This document shows, piece after piece, positions 1-8,171 of a stretch of 64,000 nt of DNA. The notes below the pieces were generated by a model. The model had not been told where the DNA came from. It saw only the letters and a list, made by a program, of their open reading frames with translations, and made no database searches. This DNA comes from JAXMDT01 sp046348685 (GTDB taxonomy: Bacteria; Pseudomonadota; Alphaproteobacteria; Rickettsiales; UBA998), in assembly GCA_046348685.1 (NCBI GenBank), contig JAXMDT010000005.1, positions 1-64,000 on the forward strand. The letters run 5' to 3'. The position numbers were made by a program, and so were the translations under genes. Numbering within the stretch: the first letter of the stretch is position 1; each line of letters begins with the position of its first letter.

Positions 1-15
1 ATAAGGGAAATAGCC

Positions 16-336
16 ATGCTGAACCAGAAAATCCGCATTCGTCTCTCCGCGTTCGACCATTCCATCCTGGACCAGTCGACAAAAGAGATCGTCAATACGG
101 CAAAGCGCACCGGCGCCCGCGTGCGCGGTCCGGTTCCGCTGCCGCGTAATATTTCCCGCTTCACGGTTAACCGCTCACCGCATATCGATAAAAAATCGCG
201 TGAGCAGTTCGAGATCCGGACGCACAAGCGCCTGATCGATGTGATTGAGGCAACCCCGCAGACGGTAGATGCTCTCGGCAAGCTCGACCTATCCGCCGGG
301 GTGAATGTCGAAATCACGGTACTTGGTAACGCGTAG
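16..336 (+). CDS. rpsJ: 30S ribosomal protein S10
   Basis: Component of the 30S head; in bacteria it also acts as NusE in transcription antitermination. The 106-residue product has the usual S10 length and family sequence throughout (start MLNQKIRIRL, middle GPVPLPRN, end VEITVLGNA). It is the first gene of the S10 cluster. The next gene, rplC, is unusually far downstream (258 nt) for this cluster. Identification rests on full-length family resemblance and synteny. Confidence 0.98.
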   Translation: MLNQKIRIRLSAFDHSILDQSTKEIVNTAKRTGARVRGPVPLPRNISRFTVNRSPHIDKKSREQFEIRTHKRLIDVIEATPQTVDALGKLDLSAGVNVEITVLGNA

Positions 337-594
337 TTTTTCGTCTTTTGACGGCAAACGTCGCCTGGCTCAAAAAATTGTGCTTTTAAACACGATTTCG
401 GGCTGGACAAATCGAGCGGTCTCGGCTACATCAGCCGCCCGTTCAACGCTTCCTCTGCTTAGGGCTTAGGTATGAAGCGCCTGGTAACTACAAGGCAAAC
501 ATTGTTTGTCTTGTGAAAGTCGCCAGAACTTAAAACAGGGTGTTTTCGAACTTAAATCCAGCAGGGTTTAAAGCGAGGCGCCAGGAGTAAGAAA
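337..594 (+). other. long spacer between rpsJ and rplC
   Basis: This 258-nt gap contains no plausible gene. I see a palindrome at 493-511 (AGGCAAACA, one central base, TGTTTGTCT, with one G-T mismatch) and a direct repeat GAACTTAAA at 526-534 and 548-556. A purine-rich ribosome binding site (CCAGGAG) precedes rplC. A TTGACG hexamer at 348-353 has no good -10 partner. The length suggests a leader or internal promoter controlling rplC onward, but no known r-protein leader motif was recognised. Confidence 0.4.
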
Positions 595-1359
595 ATGCGT
601 ACAGGCATTATTGCCCAAAAGGTCGGCATGACCCGTTTCTTCGACGAAGACGGCGAACACGTTCCCGTCACCGTCCTGAAGCTTGAGAAGGTCGAGGTCG
701 TCGCCAAAAAAACAAAGGAGACAGACGGTTACACCGCGCTCCAGATCGGGTATGGCACCCGTAAAGCCAAGAATACATCGAAACCGCTGCGTGGCCATTT
801 CGGCAAAGCCAAAGTACTGCCGAAAAAGAAGCTCGCTGAATTCCGCGTTTCGGAAAACGCTCTGCTCGACGTCGGCGCTGAAATTCTGCCCTCGCACTTT
901 GTCGCAGGCCAATTCGTCGATGTCGTAGGCACCTCGATCGGTAAGGGCTTTCAAGGGGTTATGAAGCGTCATAACTTTGCAGGTCTGGAAGCAACGCACG
1001 GCGTATCCGTCTCCCACCGCTCACACGGTTCCACCGGCCAGCGCCAAGATCCGGGCCGTGTATTCAAAGGCAAGAAAATGGCCGGGCATATGGGTCAGGT
1101 TCGCGTCACCACGCAGAATCTCACCATCGTCGAAGCCAACGATGAAAAAGGCTACCTGCTTGTAAAAGGTGCGGTGCCGGGTTCTGAAAACAGCTTCGTG
1201 CTGGTACGCGATGCGGTAAAACGCTCGCTGCCGCCTGCCGCGCCGTATCCGGCGAAAATCCGTGATACCAAGGCAGCTGCTAAACCAGAAGCCAAGGAAG
1301 AAACCAAAGCTGAGCAGGCTGCTCCCGAAGCGCCAGCCAGCGATGAGCAGCAAGGGTAA
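595..1359 (+). CDS. rplC: 50S ribosomal protein L3
   Basis: Primary 23S rRNA-binding protein near the peptidyl transferase centre. The protein is 254 residues, longer than the common 205-240. The conserved loop with GSTGQRQDPGRVFKGKKMAG at about 145-165 includes the glutamine that PrmB methylates in other bacteria. The last 30 or so residues form an Ala/Lys/Glu-rich tail (KAAAKPEAKEETKAEQAAPE), probably disordered. The ATG at 595 is preceded by AGGAG. It is followed after 5 nt by rplD. Confidence 0.97.
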   Translation: MRTGIIAQKVGMTRFFDEDGEHVPVTVLKLEKVEVVAKKTKETDGYTALQIGYGTRKAKNTSKPLRGHFGKAKVLPKKKLAEFRVSENALLDVGAEILPSHFVAGQFVDVVGTSIGKGFQGVMKRHNFAGLEATHGVSVSHRSHGSTGQRQDPGRVFKGKKMAGHMGQVRVTTQNLTIVEANDEKGYLLVKGAVPGSENSFVLVRDAVKRSLPPAAPYPAKIRDTKAAAKPEAKEETKAEQAAPEAPASDEQQG

Positions 1360-1364
1360 TCACC

Positions 1365-1982
1365 ATGAAACTGAACATCACCACTCTCGATGCGAAGGCT
1401 TCAGGCGAAATCACCCTGAATCCGGACATTTTCGGTCTCGCACCGCGTAAGGACATCTTGCAGCGCATGGTTGAGTACCAACGTGCGAAAAAACGCGCCG
1501 GTACCCACAAGACTAAAGGCATCAGCGATATCAGCGGCACGACCAAAAAGCCGTTCAAGCAAAAAGGCACCGGCAATGCCCGCCAGGGTTCGCTCCGCTC
1601 CCCGCAGTTCCGCGGCGGCGCGACGATTTTCGGCCCTGTGGTGCGCTCGCATGCCGTGTCGCTTAACAAGAAATTCCGTAAGCTCGCGCTGAAGACGGCG
1701 CTTTCCGCGAAACAAAAAAGCGGCGAGCTGGTCATCCTTGCGGATACGAATGTGAAAGAAGCAAAAACCAAAGACCTCGCGCAGAAATTCGAGAAGCTCG
1801 GCTGGAAACGCCCGCTGATCGTCGATGCCACGGTGAATGAGGGTTTTGCAAAAGCGGCTCGCAATCTGAAATATGTCGATGTGCTGCCGCAGATCGGAAT
1901 CAACGTGTACGATATCCTCCGTCATAAAGAGCTGGTGCTCACCAAGGCGGCGGTTGAGAGCTTGGAGGCTCGCCTGTCATGA
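1365..1982 (+). CDS. rplD: 50S ribosomal protein L4
   Basis: Early assembly protein whose basic loop reaches into the exit tunnel. The 205-residue product shows the conserved loop (KGTGNARQGSLRSPQFRGGA at about 67-86) and the C-terminal DVLPQIGINVYDILRHKELV segment. In E. coli L4 represses its own operon, but I see no proof of that mechanism here. The stop codon overlaps the rplW start by 4 nt, so translation is probably coupled. Confidence 0.97.
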   Translation: MKLNITTLDAKASGEITLNPDIFGLAPRKDILQRMVEYQRAKKRAGTHKTKGISDISGTTKKPFKQKGTGNARQGSLRSPQFRGGATIFGPVVRSHAVSLNKKFRKLALKTALSAKQKSGELVILADTNVKEAKTKDLAQKFEKLGWKRPLIVDATVNEGFAKAARNLKYVDVLPQIGINVYDILRHKELVLTKAAVESLEARLS

Positions 1983-2512
1983 GCGCAAAAAAAGAAGACG
2001 ATAAAAAACCGGCTAAAAAAGTAGCTGCTAAAAAAGCGGATACTAAAGCTGCGCCGAAGAAAGCTGAAAAAGCGGCTGAGAAGCCGGCCAAAGCGGAAGC
2101 GAAAACTGCCCCTAAAAAAGAAGCAGTGAAAGAAGCGCCGAAGAAAGCTGAAAAAGCAGATGAAAAGCCGGCGAAAAAAGAAGCAAAGCCGGCAGCAAAG
2201 AAATCATCCGGCAAGTTGCTCGCCGATGTCACGCTCTACAGCGTCATCGAGCGTCCGGTCATCACCGAGAAATCAACGATGGCTCTCGAGCATAACAAAG
2301 TTGTTTTCCGCGTCGCCAAAGATGCAAGCAAAGACCGTATCAAGCAAGCCGTTGAAGGATTGTTCGGCGTGACGGTAACCGCCGTCAACACCATCAACAT
2401 CAAAGGCAAAAGCAAACGTTTCCGTGGCTTTGAAGGAAAACGTCAAGATGTAAGGAAAGCGATTGTGACCCTGAAGCAGGGCGACACCATCGATCTGGCG
2501 GCAGGAGTCTAA
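1979..2512 (+). CDS. rplW: 50S ribosomal protein L23 with long basic N-terminal extension
   Basis: L23 sits at the tunnel exit and docks trigger factor and SRP. The canonical domain (about 100 residues) starts near residue 80 with LYSVIERPVITEKSTMAL and ends DTIDLAAGV. In front is an extension of about 75 residues made almost only of Lys, Ala, Glu and Pro, with an imperfect internal repeat (KKAEKAAEKPAKAEAK and KKAEKADEKPAKKEAK). The ATG at 1979 overlaps the rplD stop, and no better start precedes the canonical domain, so the extension is probably translated. The extension resembles the H1-like peptide encoded at 29924. Confidence 0.95.
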   Translation: MSAKKEDDKKPAKKVAAKKADTKAAPKKAEKAAEKPAKAEAKTAPKKEAVKEAPKKAEKADEKPAKKEAKPAAKKSSGKLLADVTLYSVIERPVITEKSTMALEHNKVVFRVAKDASKDRIKQAVEGLFGVTVTAVNTINIKGKSKRFRGFEGKRQDVRKAIVTLKQGDTIDLAAGV

Positions 2513-2513
2513 T

Positions 2514-3353
2514 ATGGCGCTTAAATCATTCAATCCCATCACCCCCGGCACGCGTCACCTGATTCTGGTCGACCGTTCCGAACTGTGGAAGGGCGAGCCC
2601 GTCAAACATCTTACCGAAGGTAAGAAAAAGACTGGTGGCCGCAACAATAATGGACGCATTACCGTGTTCACCAAAAGCGGTGGCCACAAGCAGCGTTACC
2701 GCTTGGTCGATTTCAAGCGCACCAAGTGGGATGTCGCCGGTAAAGTCGAGCGCATCGAATACGATCCGAACCGTTCGGCATTCATCGCGCTGATTAAATA
2801 TGAAGACGGCGAACTCGCCTACATCCTGGCGCCGCAGCGCCTCAATGTCGGCGACACGGTGATTGCCGGCGATAAGACTGATATTAAGCCAGGCAATGCA
2901 ATGCCGCTGAAAAACATTCCGATCGGAACGATCATTCATAACGTCGAGATGAAGCCCGGCAAGGGTGGTCAAATTGGCCGCGCTGCAGGTGGTTACGTTC
3001 AGCTCGTCGGCAAGGATTCCGGTTATGCGCAGTTGAAGCTCCGCTCGGGCGAACTGCGCATGGTGCGCAGCGAGTGCATGGCATCCATTGGCGCCGTATC
3101 CAATCCGGATCACCAGAACGAGATCATCGGTAAAGCAGGCCGTAACCGCTGGAAAGGCAAAAAACCGATCGTTCGCGGTGTGGCAATGAACCCGGTCGAC
3201 CACCCGCATGGTGGTGGTGAAGGTAAAACCTCCGGCGGCCGTCATCCAGTGACGCCGTGGGGTAAGCCGACGAAAGGGAAGAAGACCCGTTCGCGCAAAA
3301 AGAATTCGAAACTTATCATCAGAAGCCGCCACAAGGCGAAGAAGAAGGCATAG
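2514..3353 (+). CDS. rplB: 50S ribosomal protein L2
   Basis: Binds 23S rRNA near the peptidyl transferase centre and is needed for subunit joining. The 279 residues match the family length. Key markers are GRNNNGRITV near residue 42 and PVDHPHGGGEG near residue 222, which carries the conserved histidine, followed by the basic tail. The start lies one base after the rplW stop. A 452-residue reading frame on the opposite strand here is only a codon-bias shadow. Confidence 0.98.
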   Translation: MALKSFNPITPGTRHLILVDRSELWKGEPVKHLTEGKKKTGGRNNNGRITVFTKSGGHKQRYRLVDFKRTKWDVAGKVERIEYDPNRSAFIALIKYEDGELAYILAPQRLNVGDTVIAGDKTDIKPGNAMPLKNIPIGTIIHNVEMKPGKGGQIGRAAGGYVQLVGKDSGYAQLKLRSGELRMVRSECMASIGAVSNPDHQNEIIGKAGRNRWKGKKPIVRGVAMNPVDHPHGGGEGKTSGGRHPVTPWGKPTKGKKTRSRKKNSKLIIRSRHKAKKKA

Positions 3354-3362
3354 GAGATTTAC

Positions 3363-3656
3363 ATGGCTCGTTCTGTTTGGAAAGGCCCGTTTTTTGATGG
3401 CTACCTCCTGAAAAAGGTAGAAGAGGCCCGTTCCTCCGGCCGCAACCGCGTCATTCAGACCTGGTCGCGCCGTTCGACCATCATTCCGCAATTCGTCGGC
3501 CTGACCTTTGGCGTCTATAATGGCAAGCAGTTCCTGCCGGTGCTGGTCACCGAGGAAATGGTTGGCCACAAGCTTGGTGAATTCGCGCCGACCCGTACCT
3601 TCAAAGGCCACGGCGGTGATAAAAAAGTAGCGGCGGCAGCGCCGGCTAAGAAGTAG
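3363..3656 (+). CDS. rpsS: 30S ribosomal protein S19
   Basis: 30S head protein that contacts S13 and the A-site finger. The 97 residues begin MARSVWKGPFFDGYLLKK and contain WSRRSTIIPQFVGLTFGVYNG and KLGEFAPTRTFKGHGGDKK, the family signature, with a short alanine/lysine tail. GGAGATTTAC upstream gives a good ribosome binding site. Its place between rplB and rplV is standard. Confidence 0.98.
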   Translation: MARSVWKGPFFDGYLLKKVEEARSSGRNRVIQTWSRRSTIIPQFVGLTFGVYNGKQFLPVLVTEEMVGHKLGEFAPTRTFKGHGGDKKVAAAAPAKK

Positions 3657-3666
3657 GGAGTAAACC

Positions 3667-4047
3667 ATGTCGAAACCGGCCCGCAAAAGAGATTTGGATA
3701 ATACGGAAGCGAAAGTGGTGCTGCGCTCGGTACGTGTCAGCCCGCGTAAGCTCAACCTGGTCGCGGGCCTGATCCGCGGCATGAAGGTAAGCGATGCGCT
3801 GGTGCAGTTGACCTTCAGCTCGCGCCGCATTGCCGATGACGTGAAAAAAGCGCTGCAGTCGGCTATTGCTAATGCAGAGAACAACCACCAACTGGATGTC
3901 GATAATCTAATCGTGAAAGAGGCTTATGTAGGGAAAAGCATCGTTATGAAGCGTTTCCATACCCGCGCTCGCGGCCGCGGCGTACGCGTCATGAAGCCGT
4001 TTGCGAACCTGACGATCGTCGTAAAAGAATCTAAGGAGAATGCGTAA
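3667..4047 (+). CDS. rplV: 50S ribosomal protein L22
   Basis: Tunnel-lining protein with a beta-hairpin that is a known site of macrolide-resistance changes. The 126-residue product has VRVSPRKLNLVAGLIRG near residue 22 and the C-terminal hairpin with RARGRGVRVMKPFANLTIVV. The ATG follows GGGAGTAAACC. The last base of the stop codon is the first base of rpsC. Confidence 0.97.
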   Translation: MSKPARKRDLDNTEAKVVLRSVRVSPRKLNLVAGLIRGMKVSDALVQLTFSSRRIADDVKKALQSAIANAENNHQLDVDNLIVKEAYVGKSIVMKRFHTRARGRGVRVMKPFANLTIVVKESKENA

Positions 4048-4715
4048 TGGGTCAGAAGGTTAATCCAGTCGGCCTGCGGCTGAAAGTCAACAAGACCTGG
4101 GATTCGCGCTGGTATGCGAAAGACGGGTATGCGGACAAGCTGCATGAAGATATAAAAATTCGTAAGTATCTGCAAAAGCAGCTGAAAGCGGCTGGTATCG
4201 CGCGCATCGTCATCGAGCGTCCTGCGAAAAAAGCCCATGTTTCAATCCACACGGCCCGTCCGGGTATCGTGATCGGTAAAAAAGGCGCCGATATCGAGAA
4301 AATGAAGAAGGATCTGGCCCGTTTCACCAAGGACGAAGTATCCATTAATATTGTGGAAGTCAGGAAGCCGGAGCTGGATGCTACGCTGGTCGCTCAGTCG
4401 ATCGCCGAACAGCTTGAGCGCCGCGTCACGTTCCGCCGCGCCATGAAGCGTTCCGTCCAATCCGCCCTCCGTCTGGGCGCTTTGGGTATTCGTATTAATT
4501 GCTCGGGCCGCCTGGGTGGAAACGAGATTGCACGCATGGAATGGTATCGCGAAGGCCGCGTGCCACTTCACACCTTGCGTGCCGATGTTGACTATGGTAT
4601 AGGACTCGCCCTCACGACCTACGGCATTATCGGCATTAAAGTCTGGATTTTCAAAGGGGAGATACTGGGCAAGCAAGACGAAGAAAAGGAAAAGGCGCTG
4701 GCGCAGGTTGCGTAA
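4047..4715 (+). CDS. rpsC: 30S ribosomal protein S3
   Basis: Forms part of the mRNA entry channel with S4 and S5. The 222 residues contain an N-terminal region (MGQKVNPVGLRL), a type II KH domain with the IGKKGADI loop near residue 75, and the C-terminal domain with SGRLGGNEIARMEWYREGRVPLH. TAATG overlap with rplV implies coupled translation. AAGGAG lies 8 nt upstream of the start. Confidence 0.98.
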   Translation: MGQKVNPVGLRLKVNKTWDSRWYAKDGYADKLHEDIKIRKYLQKQLKAAGIARIVIERPAKKAHVSIHTARPGIVIGKKGADIEKMKKDLARFTKDEVSINIVEVRKPELDATLVAQSIAEQLERRVTFRRAMKRSVQSALRLGALGIRINCSGRLGGNEIARMEWYREGRVPLHTLRADVDYGIGLALTTYGIIGIKVWIFKGEILGKQDEEKEKALAQVA

Positions 4716-4748
4716 GTGCTTAAAAGATAACGAAGAAGGAACTGGGAC

Positions 4749-5168
4749 ATGTTAAGTCCGAAGAAGACGAAATACAGAAAGGCCTTTAAAGGTCGTATCC
4801 GTGGAAATGCCAAGGGTGGCTATACCCTGGCGTTCGGTGAATATGGTCTGAAGGCTATCCAGCCGGACCGTATCACAGCACGTCAGATCGAAGCGGCCCG
4901 CCGCGCGATCAGCCGCCATGTGAAGCGTGCTGGCCGTATGTGGATCCGCGTATTCCCTGATGTGCCGATTTCGCGCAAACCCGCCGAAGTTCGTATGGGT
5001 AGCGGTAAGGGCGGCGTTGAATACTGGGCAGCGCGTATTGATGCTGGCCGTATCCTGTTTGAACTGGATGGCGTGCCGGAGCAAATCGCCCGCGAAGCGT
5101 TTGAGCGCGCTGCGGCGAAACTGCCGATCAAAACCAAATTCATCGCTCGCGTCGCAGAAGGGATCTAG
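4749..5168 (+). CDS. rplP: 50S ribosomal protein L16
   Basis: Contacts the A-site and P-site tRNA elbows on the 50S. The 139 residues carry the start MLSPKKTKYRKAFKGR and the conserved GSGKGGVEYWAARI motif near residue 82. A 33-nt gap after rpsC holds the ribosome binding site GAAGGAAC. Standard location before rpmC. Confidence 0.98.
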   Translation: MLSPKKTKYRKAFKGRIRGNAKGGYTLAFGEYGLKAIQPDRITARQIEAARRAISRHVKRAGRMWIRVFPDVPISRKPAEVRMGSGKGGVEYWAARIDAGRILFELDGVPEQIAREAFERAAAKLPIKTKFIARVAEGI

Positions 5169-5170
5169 TC

Positions 5171-5380
5171 ATGGCTAAGAATGAAGATTTCCGTGGTAAA
5201 AGCGCTGACGAACTGCAAACGCAGGTCGCTGAGATGAAGAAAGAACTCTTTAATCTCCGCTTCCAGCTGGCAACCGGTGAACTCGCCAATAACGCCCGCT
5301 TCCGCGAAGTCCGCAAAAACATTGCCCGCGCTCTGACCGAGCTCGGCAGCATCAAACGCAAATCGAAGAAAGCAGCATAG
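5171..5380 (+). CDS. rpmC: 50S ribosomal protein L29
   Basis: Small helical protein next to L23 at the exit tunnel. The 69-residue product has KKELFNLRFQLATGELANNARFREVRKNIAR split across two helices, the L29 hallmark. It starts 2 nt after the rplP stop. Confidence 0.96.
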   Translation: MAKNEDFRGKSADELQTQVAEMKKELFNLRFQLATGELANNARFREVRKNIARALTELGSIKRKSKKAA

Positions 5381-5388
5381 GTTACGTC

Positions 5389-5625
5389 ATGCCAAAAAGA
5401 ATTCTGCAAGGTGTCGTCGTCAGCGATAAGGGTAACAAAACGGTAATCGTCAATGTCGAGCGCCGTATCACGCACCCTGTCTATAAAAAGACGATCAAGC
5501 GCTCGAAAAAATATGCGGCGCATGATGAAAAAAATGAATACAAGGTCGGCGACGTGGTTCGTATTTCCGAGTCGGCACCGATCTCCAAAACCAAGCGCTG
5601 GGTAGTGCTTGAGAAGGCGGCATAA
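5389..5625 (+). CDS. rpsQ: 30S ribosomal protein S17
   Basis: OB-fold primary binder of the 16S rRNA 5' domain. The 78 residues include LQGVVVSDKGNKTVIVNVER and GDVVRISESAPISKTKRW, both typical. It lies 8 nt after rpmC and 11 nt before rplN. Confidence 0.97.
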   Translation: MPKRILQGVVVSDKGNKTVIVNVERRITHPVYKKTIKRSKKYAAHDEKNEYKVGDVVRISESAPISKTKRWVVLEKAA

Positions 5626-5636
5626 GGGGATAGGTC

Positions 5637-6005
5637 ATGATTCAACAGCAAACCAGACTCGAAGTCGCTGACAATTCCGGTGCACGCCAGGTGATGTGCA
5701 TTAAGGTGCTCGGCGGTTCGCACCGCAAGACCGCTAGCGTCGGCGACGTGATCGTTGTGTCCATCAAGGACGCGATTCCGCGCGGGAAAGTAAAAAAAGG
5801 TGAAGTACACCGCGCTGTAATCGTGCGCACCCGCGCCGGCATCAAGCGCCAGGACGGTAGCCTTATCCGTTTCGATAAGAACGCGGCCGTTCTCGTCAAC
5901 AAACAAAACGAGCCGATCGGCACCCGTATTTTCGGCCCGGTCGTACGTGAACTTCGCGCCCGTCAGTTCATGAAAATTGTCTCGCTGGCGCCGGAAGTAT
6001 TGTAA
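5637..6005 (+). CDS. rplN: 50S ribosomal protein L14
   Basis: Interface protein contacting 16S rRNA helix 14 and the target of RsfS. It has exactly 122 residues like most L14 proteins, beginning MIQQQTRLEVADNSGAR, with GTRIFGPVVRELR near residue 97 and MKIVSLAPEVL at the end. A ribosome binding site AGGGGATAGG precedes the ATG. Confidence 0.98.
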   Translation: MIQQQTRLEVADNSGARQVMCIKVLGGSHRKTASVGDVIVVSIKDAIPRGKVKKGEVHRAVIVRTRAGIKRQDGSLIRFDKNAAVLVNKQNEPIGTRIFGPVVRELRARQFMKIVSLAPEVL

Positions 6006-6018
6006 GCGGAGAAATGCG

Positions 6019-6339
6019 ATGAAAAACAAACTGAAGATTAAAAAAGACGACGAAGTCATCGTTATCTCCGGCAAGTATAAAGGCCGCAAAGGTACGGTTG
6101 TGAAGGTGATCCCCGAAGATCGCCGCGTGATCGTATCCGGCGTCAACCTGGTGAAGCGGCATGAGCGGCCTTCGGCTGCGGGCGCCGGCGGCATCACCGA
6201 AAAGGAAGCGCCGATCCATGTTTCCAACGTAGCGATTGCCGATCCGAAGGATGGCAAGCCGTCCCGCGTTGGGTTTCAGCAACTGAAAGACGGGACGAAA
6301 GTCCGCGTTGCCAAGCGTTCTGGTGAAACCTTGAAGTAG
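6019..6339 (+). CDS. rplX: 50S ribosomal protein L24
   Basis: Assembly initiator with a KOW domain. The ATG at 6019 (protein start MKNKLKIKKDDEVIVISGKY, 106 residues) is chosen over an in-frame start at 5977 that would overlap the end of rplN by 29 nt and add 14 residues unlike the family. GCGGAGAAATGCG provides the ribosome binding site. The KOW core GKYKGRKGTV lies at about 17-26. Confidence 0.96.
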   Translation: MKNKLKIKKDDEVIVISGKYKGRKGTVVKVIPEDRRVIVSGVNLVKRHERPSAAGAGGITEKEAPIHVSNVAIADPKDGKPSRVGFQQLKDGTKVRVAKRSGETLK

Positions 6340-6360
6340 CCATGAGTTTGGAGAGGAATT

Positions 6361-6900
6361 ATGAGTCATTCGCAAGCACTGTATGAAAAAGAAATTCGCG
6401 GCAATCTGACCAAGCAGTTCAGCTATAAGAACAGCATGGAAATTCCGCGCGTTACCAAAATAACCCTCAATATGGGCGTGGGCGATGCGTCGCAGGACGG
6501 CAAGCTGATTAACGGCGCCGTTGAGGACCTGACGCTGATCGCGGGCCAGAAAGCCGTGATCACCCGTTCGAAAAAATCGATCGCCGGTTTTAAGCTGCGT
6601 GAAAATGCGCCGGTCGGCGTCAAAGTTACGCTGCGCCAGCGCCGTATGTATGAATTCATGGACCGCCTGGTAAATATTGCGATGCCCCGCATCCGCGATT
6701 TCCGCGGTATCAATCCGAAGAGCTTCGATGGGCGCGGTAATTATACTTTTGGTATCAAGGAACATATTATTTTCCCGGAAATCAACTACGACCGAGTCGA
6801 GAAGGTTCGCGGGTTTGACGTTACGATTAACACCACGGCGAAGACGGACGAGGAAGCGCGTGCGCTGCTTACTGCGTTCAATTTCCCGTTCAGAAAATAA
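6361..6900 (+). CDS. rplE: 50S ribosomal protein L5
   Basis: Central protuberance protein that binds 5S rRNA and the P-site tRNA. The 179 residues contain MEIPRVTKITLNMGVG near residue 26 and RDFRGINPKSFDGRGNYTFG near 112. GAGAGGAATT precedes the start. Family length and sequence are normal. Confidence 0.98.
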   Translation: MSHSQALYEKEIRGNLTKQFSYKNSMEIPRVTKITLNMGVGDASQDGKLINGAVEDLTLIAGQKAVITRSKKSIAGFKLRENAPVGVKVTLRQRRMYEFMDRLVNIAMPRIRDFRGINPKSFDGRGNYTFGIKEHIIFPEINYDRVEKVRGFDVTINTTAKTDEEARALLTAFNFPFRK

Positions 6901-6917
6901 ATAGGCAGGAGCAACAC

Positions 6918-7223
6918 GTGGCTAAAACGAGTTCGATCGAAAAAAACAATCGCCGTCGCAGAATGTCAAAGAAATATGCGAACAAGCGTGCGAAGCTGAA
7001 GGCGACTATTATGAGCAAGGATACGCCGATTGAGGAGCGTTTCGCTGCCCAGATGAAGCTGGCTGCGCTGCCGCGTAACGGTGCAAAGGTTCGCATACGT
7101 AATCGTTGTGAAGTGACGGGGCGCCCGCGTGCATATTATCGTAAGTTTAAAATGTCGCGTATCGCGCTGCGCGAGCTGGGCAATTTCGGGTACATCCCGG
7201 GCCTGGTGAAAGCGAGCTGGTAG
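6918..7223 (+). CDS. rpsN: 30S ribosomal protein S14 (zinc-free form)
   Basis: 30S head protein. The start is GTG at 6918, preceded by GGCAGGAGC. At 101 residues with no CxxC pairs this is the long zinc-independent form. The motif RNRCEVTGRPRAYYRKFKMS is near residue 56, followed by the terminal GLVKASW. Confidence 0.97.
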   Translation: MAKTSSIEKNNRRRRMSKKYANKRAKLKATIMSKDTPIEERFAAQMKLAALPRNGAKVRIRNRCEVTGRPRAYYRKFKMSRIALRELGNFGYIPGLVKASW

Positions 7224-7232
7224 GAGAATCTT

Positions 7233-7628
7233 ATGTCGATGAACGATTTACTGTCTGATCTGCTTACCCGTATCCGCAATGGCCAGCAGGCGAAACTCGC
7301 CAGCATCGAAGCGCCATATTCCGGTCTTTCCGCGAGCGTACTCGATGTACTGAAGCGAGAAGGTTACATCCGCGACTGGCGCATGACCGAAGATGGCAAT
7401 AAAAGGTCGCTTGAGATCGAATTGAAATACCATGAGGGCCAGCCGGTCATTCATGAACTGAAACGCGTCTCTTCCCCGGGCCGCCGTCAATATACTGCCG
7501 TTTCCAAAATCAAGCCGTTCTTCAATGGGCTTGGCGTGGTTATCCTTTCCACTTCGAAAGGCGTGATTTCGGATCACGAAGCCCGTCAGCACAATGTCGG
7601 CGGCGAAGTTCTGTGTGCGGTGTTCTAG
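7233..7628 (+). CDS. rpsH: 30S ribosomal protein S8
   Basis: Primary binder of the 16S central domain and, in E. coli, the translational repressor of the spc operon. The 131 residues begin MSMNDLLSDLLTRIRNGQ and contain ISTSKGVISDHEARQHNVGG in the corresponding C-terminal stretch, with the terminal GGEVLCAVF. I did not recognise an S8 target mimic upstream of rplE. Confidence 0.97.
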   Translation: MSMNDLLSDLLTRIRNGQQAKLASIEAPYSGLSASVLDVLKREGYIRDWRMTEDGNKRSLEIELKYHEGQPVIHELKRVSSPGRRQYTAVSKIKPFFNGLGVVILSTSKGVISDHEARQHNVGGEVLCAVF

Positions 7629-7637
7629 GAGAGTTAC

Positions 7638-8171
7638 ATGTCACGCGTTGGTAAATTACCTGTTGCTATCCCATCCGGCGTCACCATCGATGTGAAGCCA
7701 GACCGCCTGGTTGTCAAAGGCAAAGGCGGCGAGCTTTCAACCGTTGTCACCGGTGATGTCACCGTCACTGTGGAAGGTGGCCAGGTGGTCGTCAAGCCGG
7801 CGAACAACTCTAAGCGCGCCCGCGCCATGTGGGGAACGGTTCGCGCTAACCTGAATAATCTGGTTAAAGGCGTGACCGAGGGCTTCACCCGCAACCTTGA
7901 GATCAATGGCGTTGGATACCGTGCAGCGGTTCAGGGCGACGTGCTGAACCTGTCGCTCGGCTATAGCCATGAAATCCGCTACATGATCCCGAAGGGCATC
8001 AAGATCGCGGTCGATAAACAGACGGCGCTCGCTATCAGCGGCATCGACCGTCAGCGCGTCGGCCAGGTTGCCGCTGAGATTCGTGCGCTCCGCGGTCCGG
8101 AACCGTATAAAGGCAAAGGTGTGAAATACTCAGACGAACGTATCCTGCGTAAAGAAGGGAAGAAAAAATAA
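7638..8171 (+). CDS. rplF: 50S ribosomal protein L6
   Basis: Two-domain protein near the sarcin-ricin loop and factor-binding site. The 177 residues show MSRVGKLPVAIPSGV at the start and the C-terminal signature GPEPYKGKGVKYSDE near residue 153. The TAATG junction overlaps rplR by one base. Confidence 0.98.
   Translation: MSRVGKLPVAIPSGVTIDVKPDRLVVKGKGGELSTVVTGDVTVTVEGGQVVVKPANNSKRARAMWGTVRANLNNLVKGVTEGFTRNLEINGVGYRAAVQGDVLNLSLGYSHEIRYMIPKGIKIAVDKQTALAISGIDRQRVGQVAAEIRALRGPEPYKGKGVKYSDERILRKEGKKK

Noticed and set aside
2526..3884. 452-codon open frame on the minus strand opposite rplB-rplV
   Set aside because: It runs opposite three conserved ribosomal protein genes and has no family features; it reflects codon bias.
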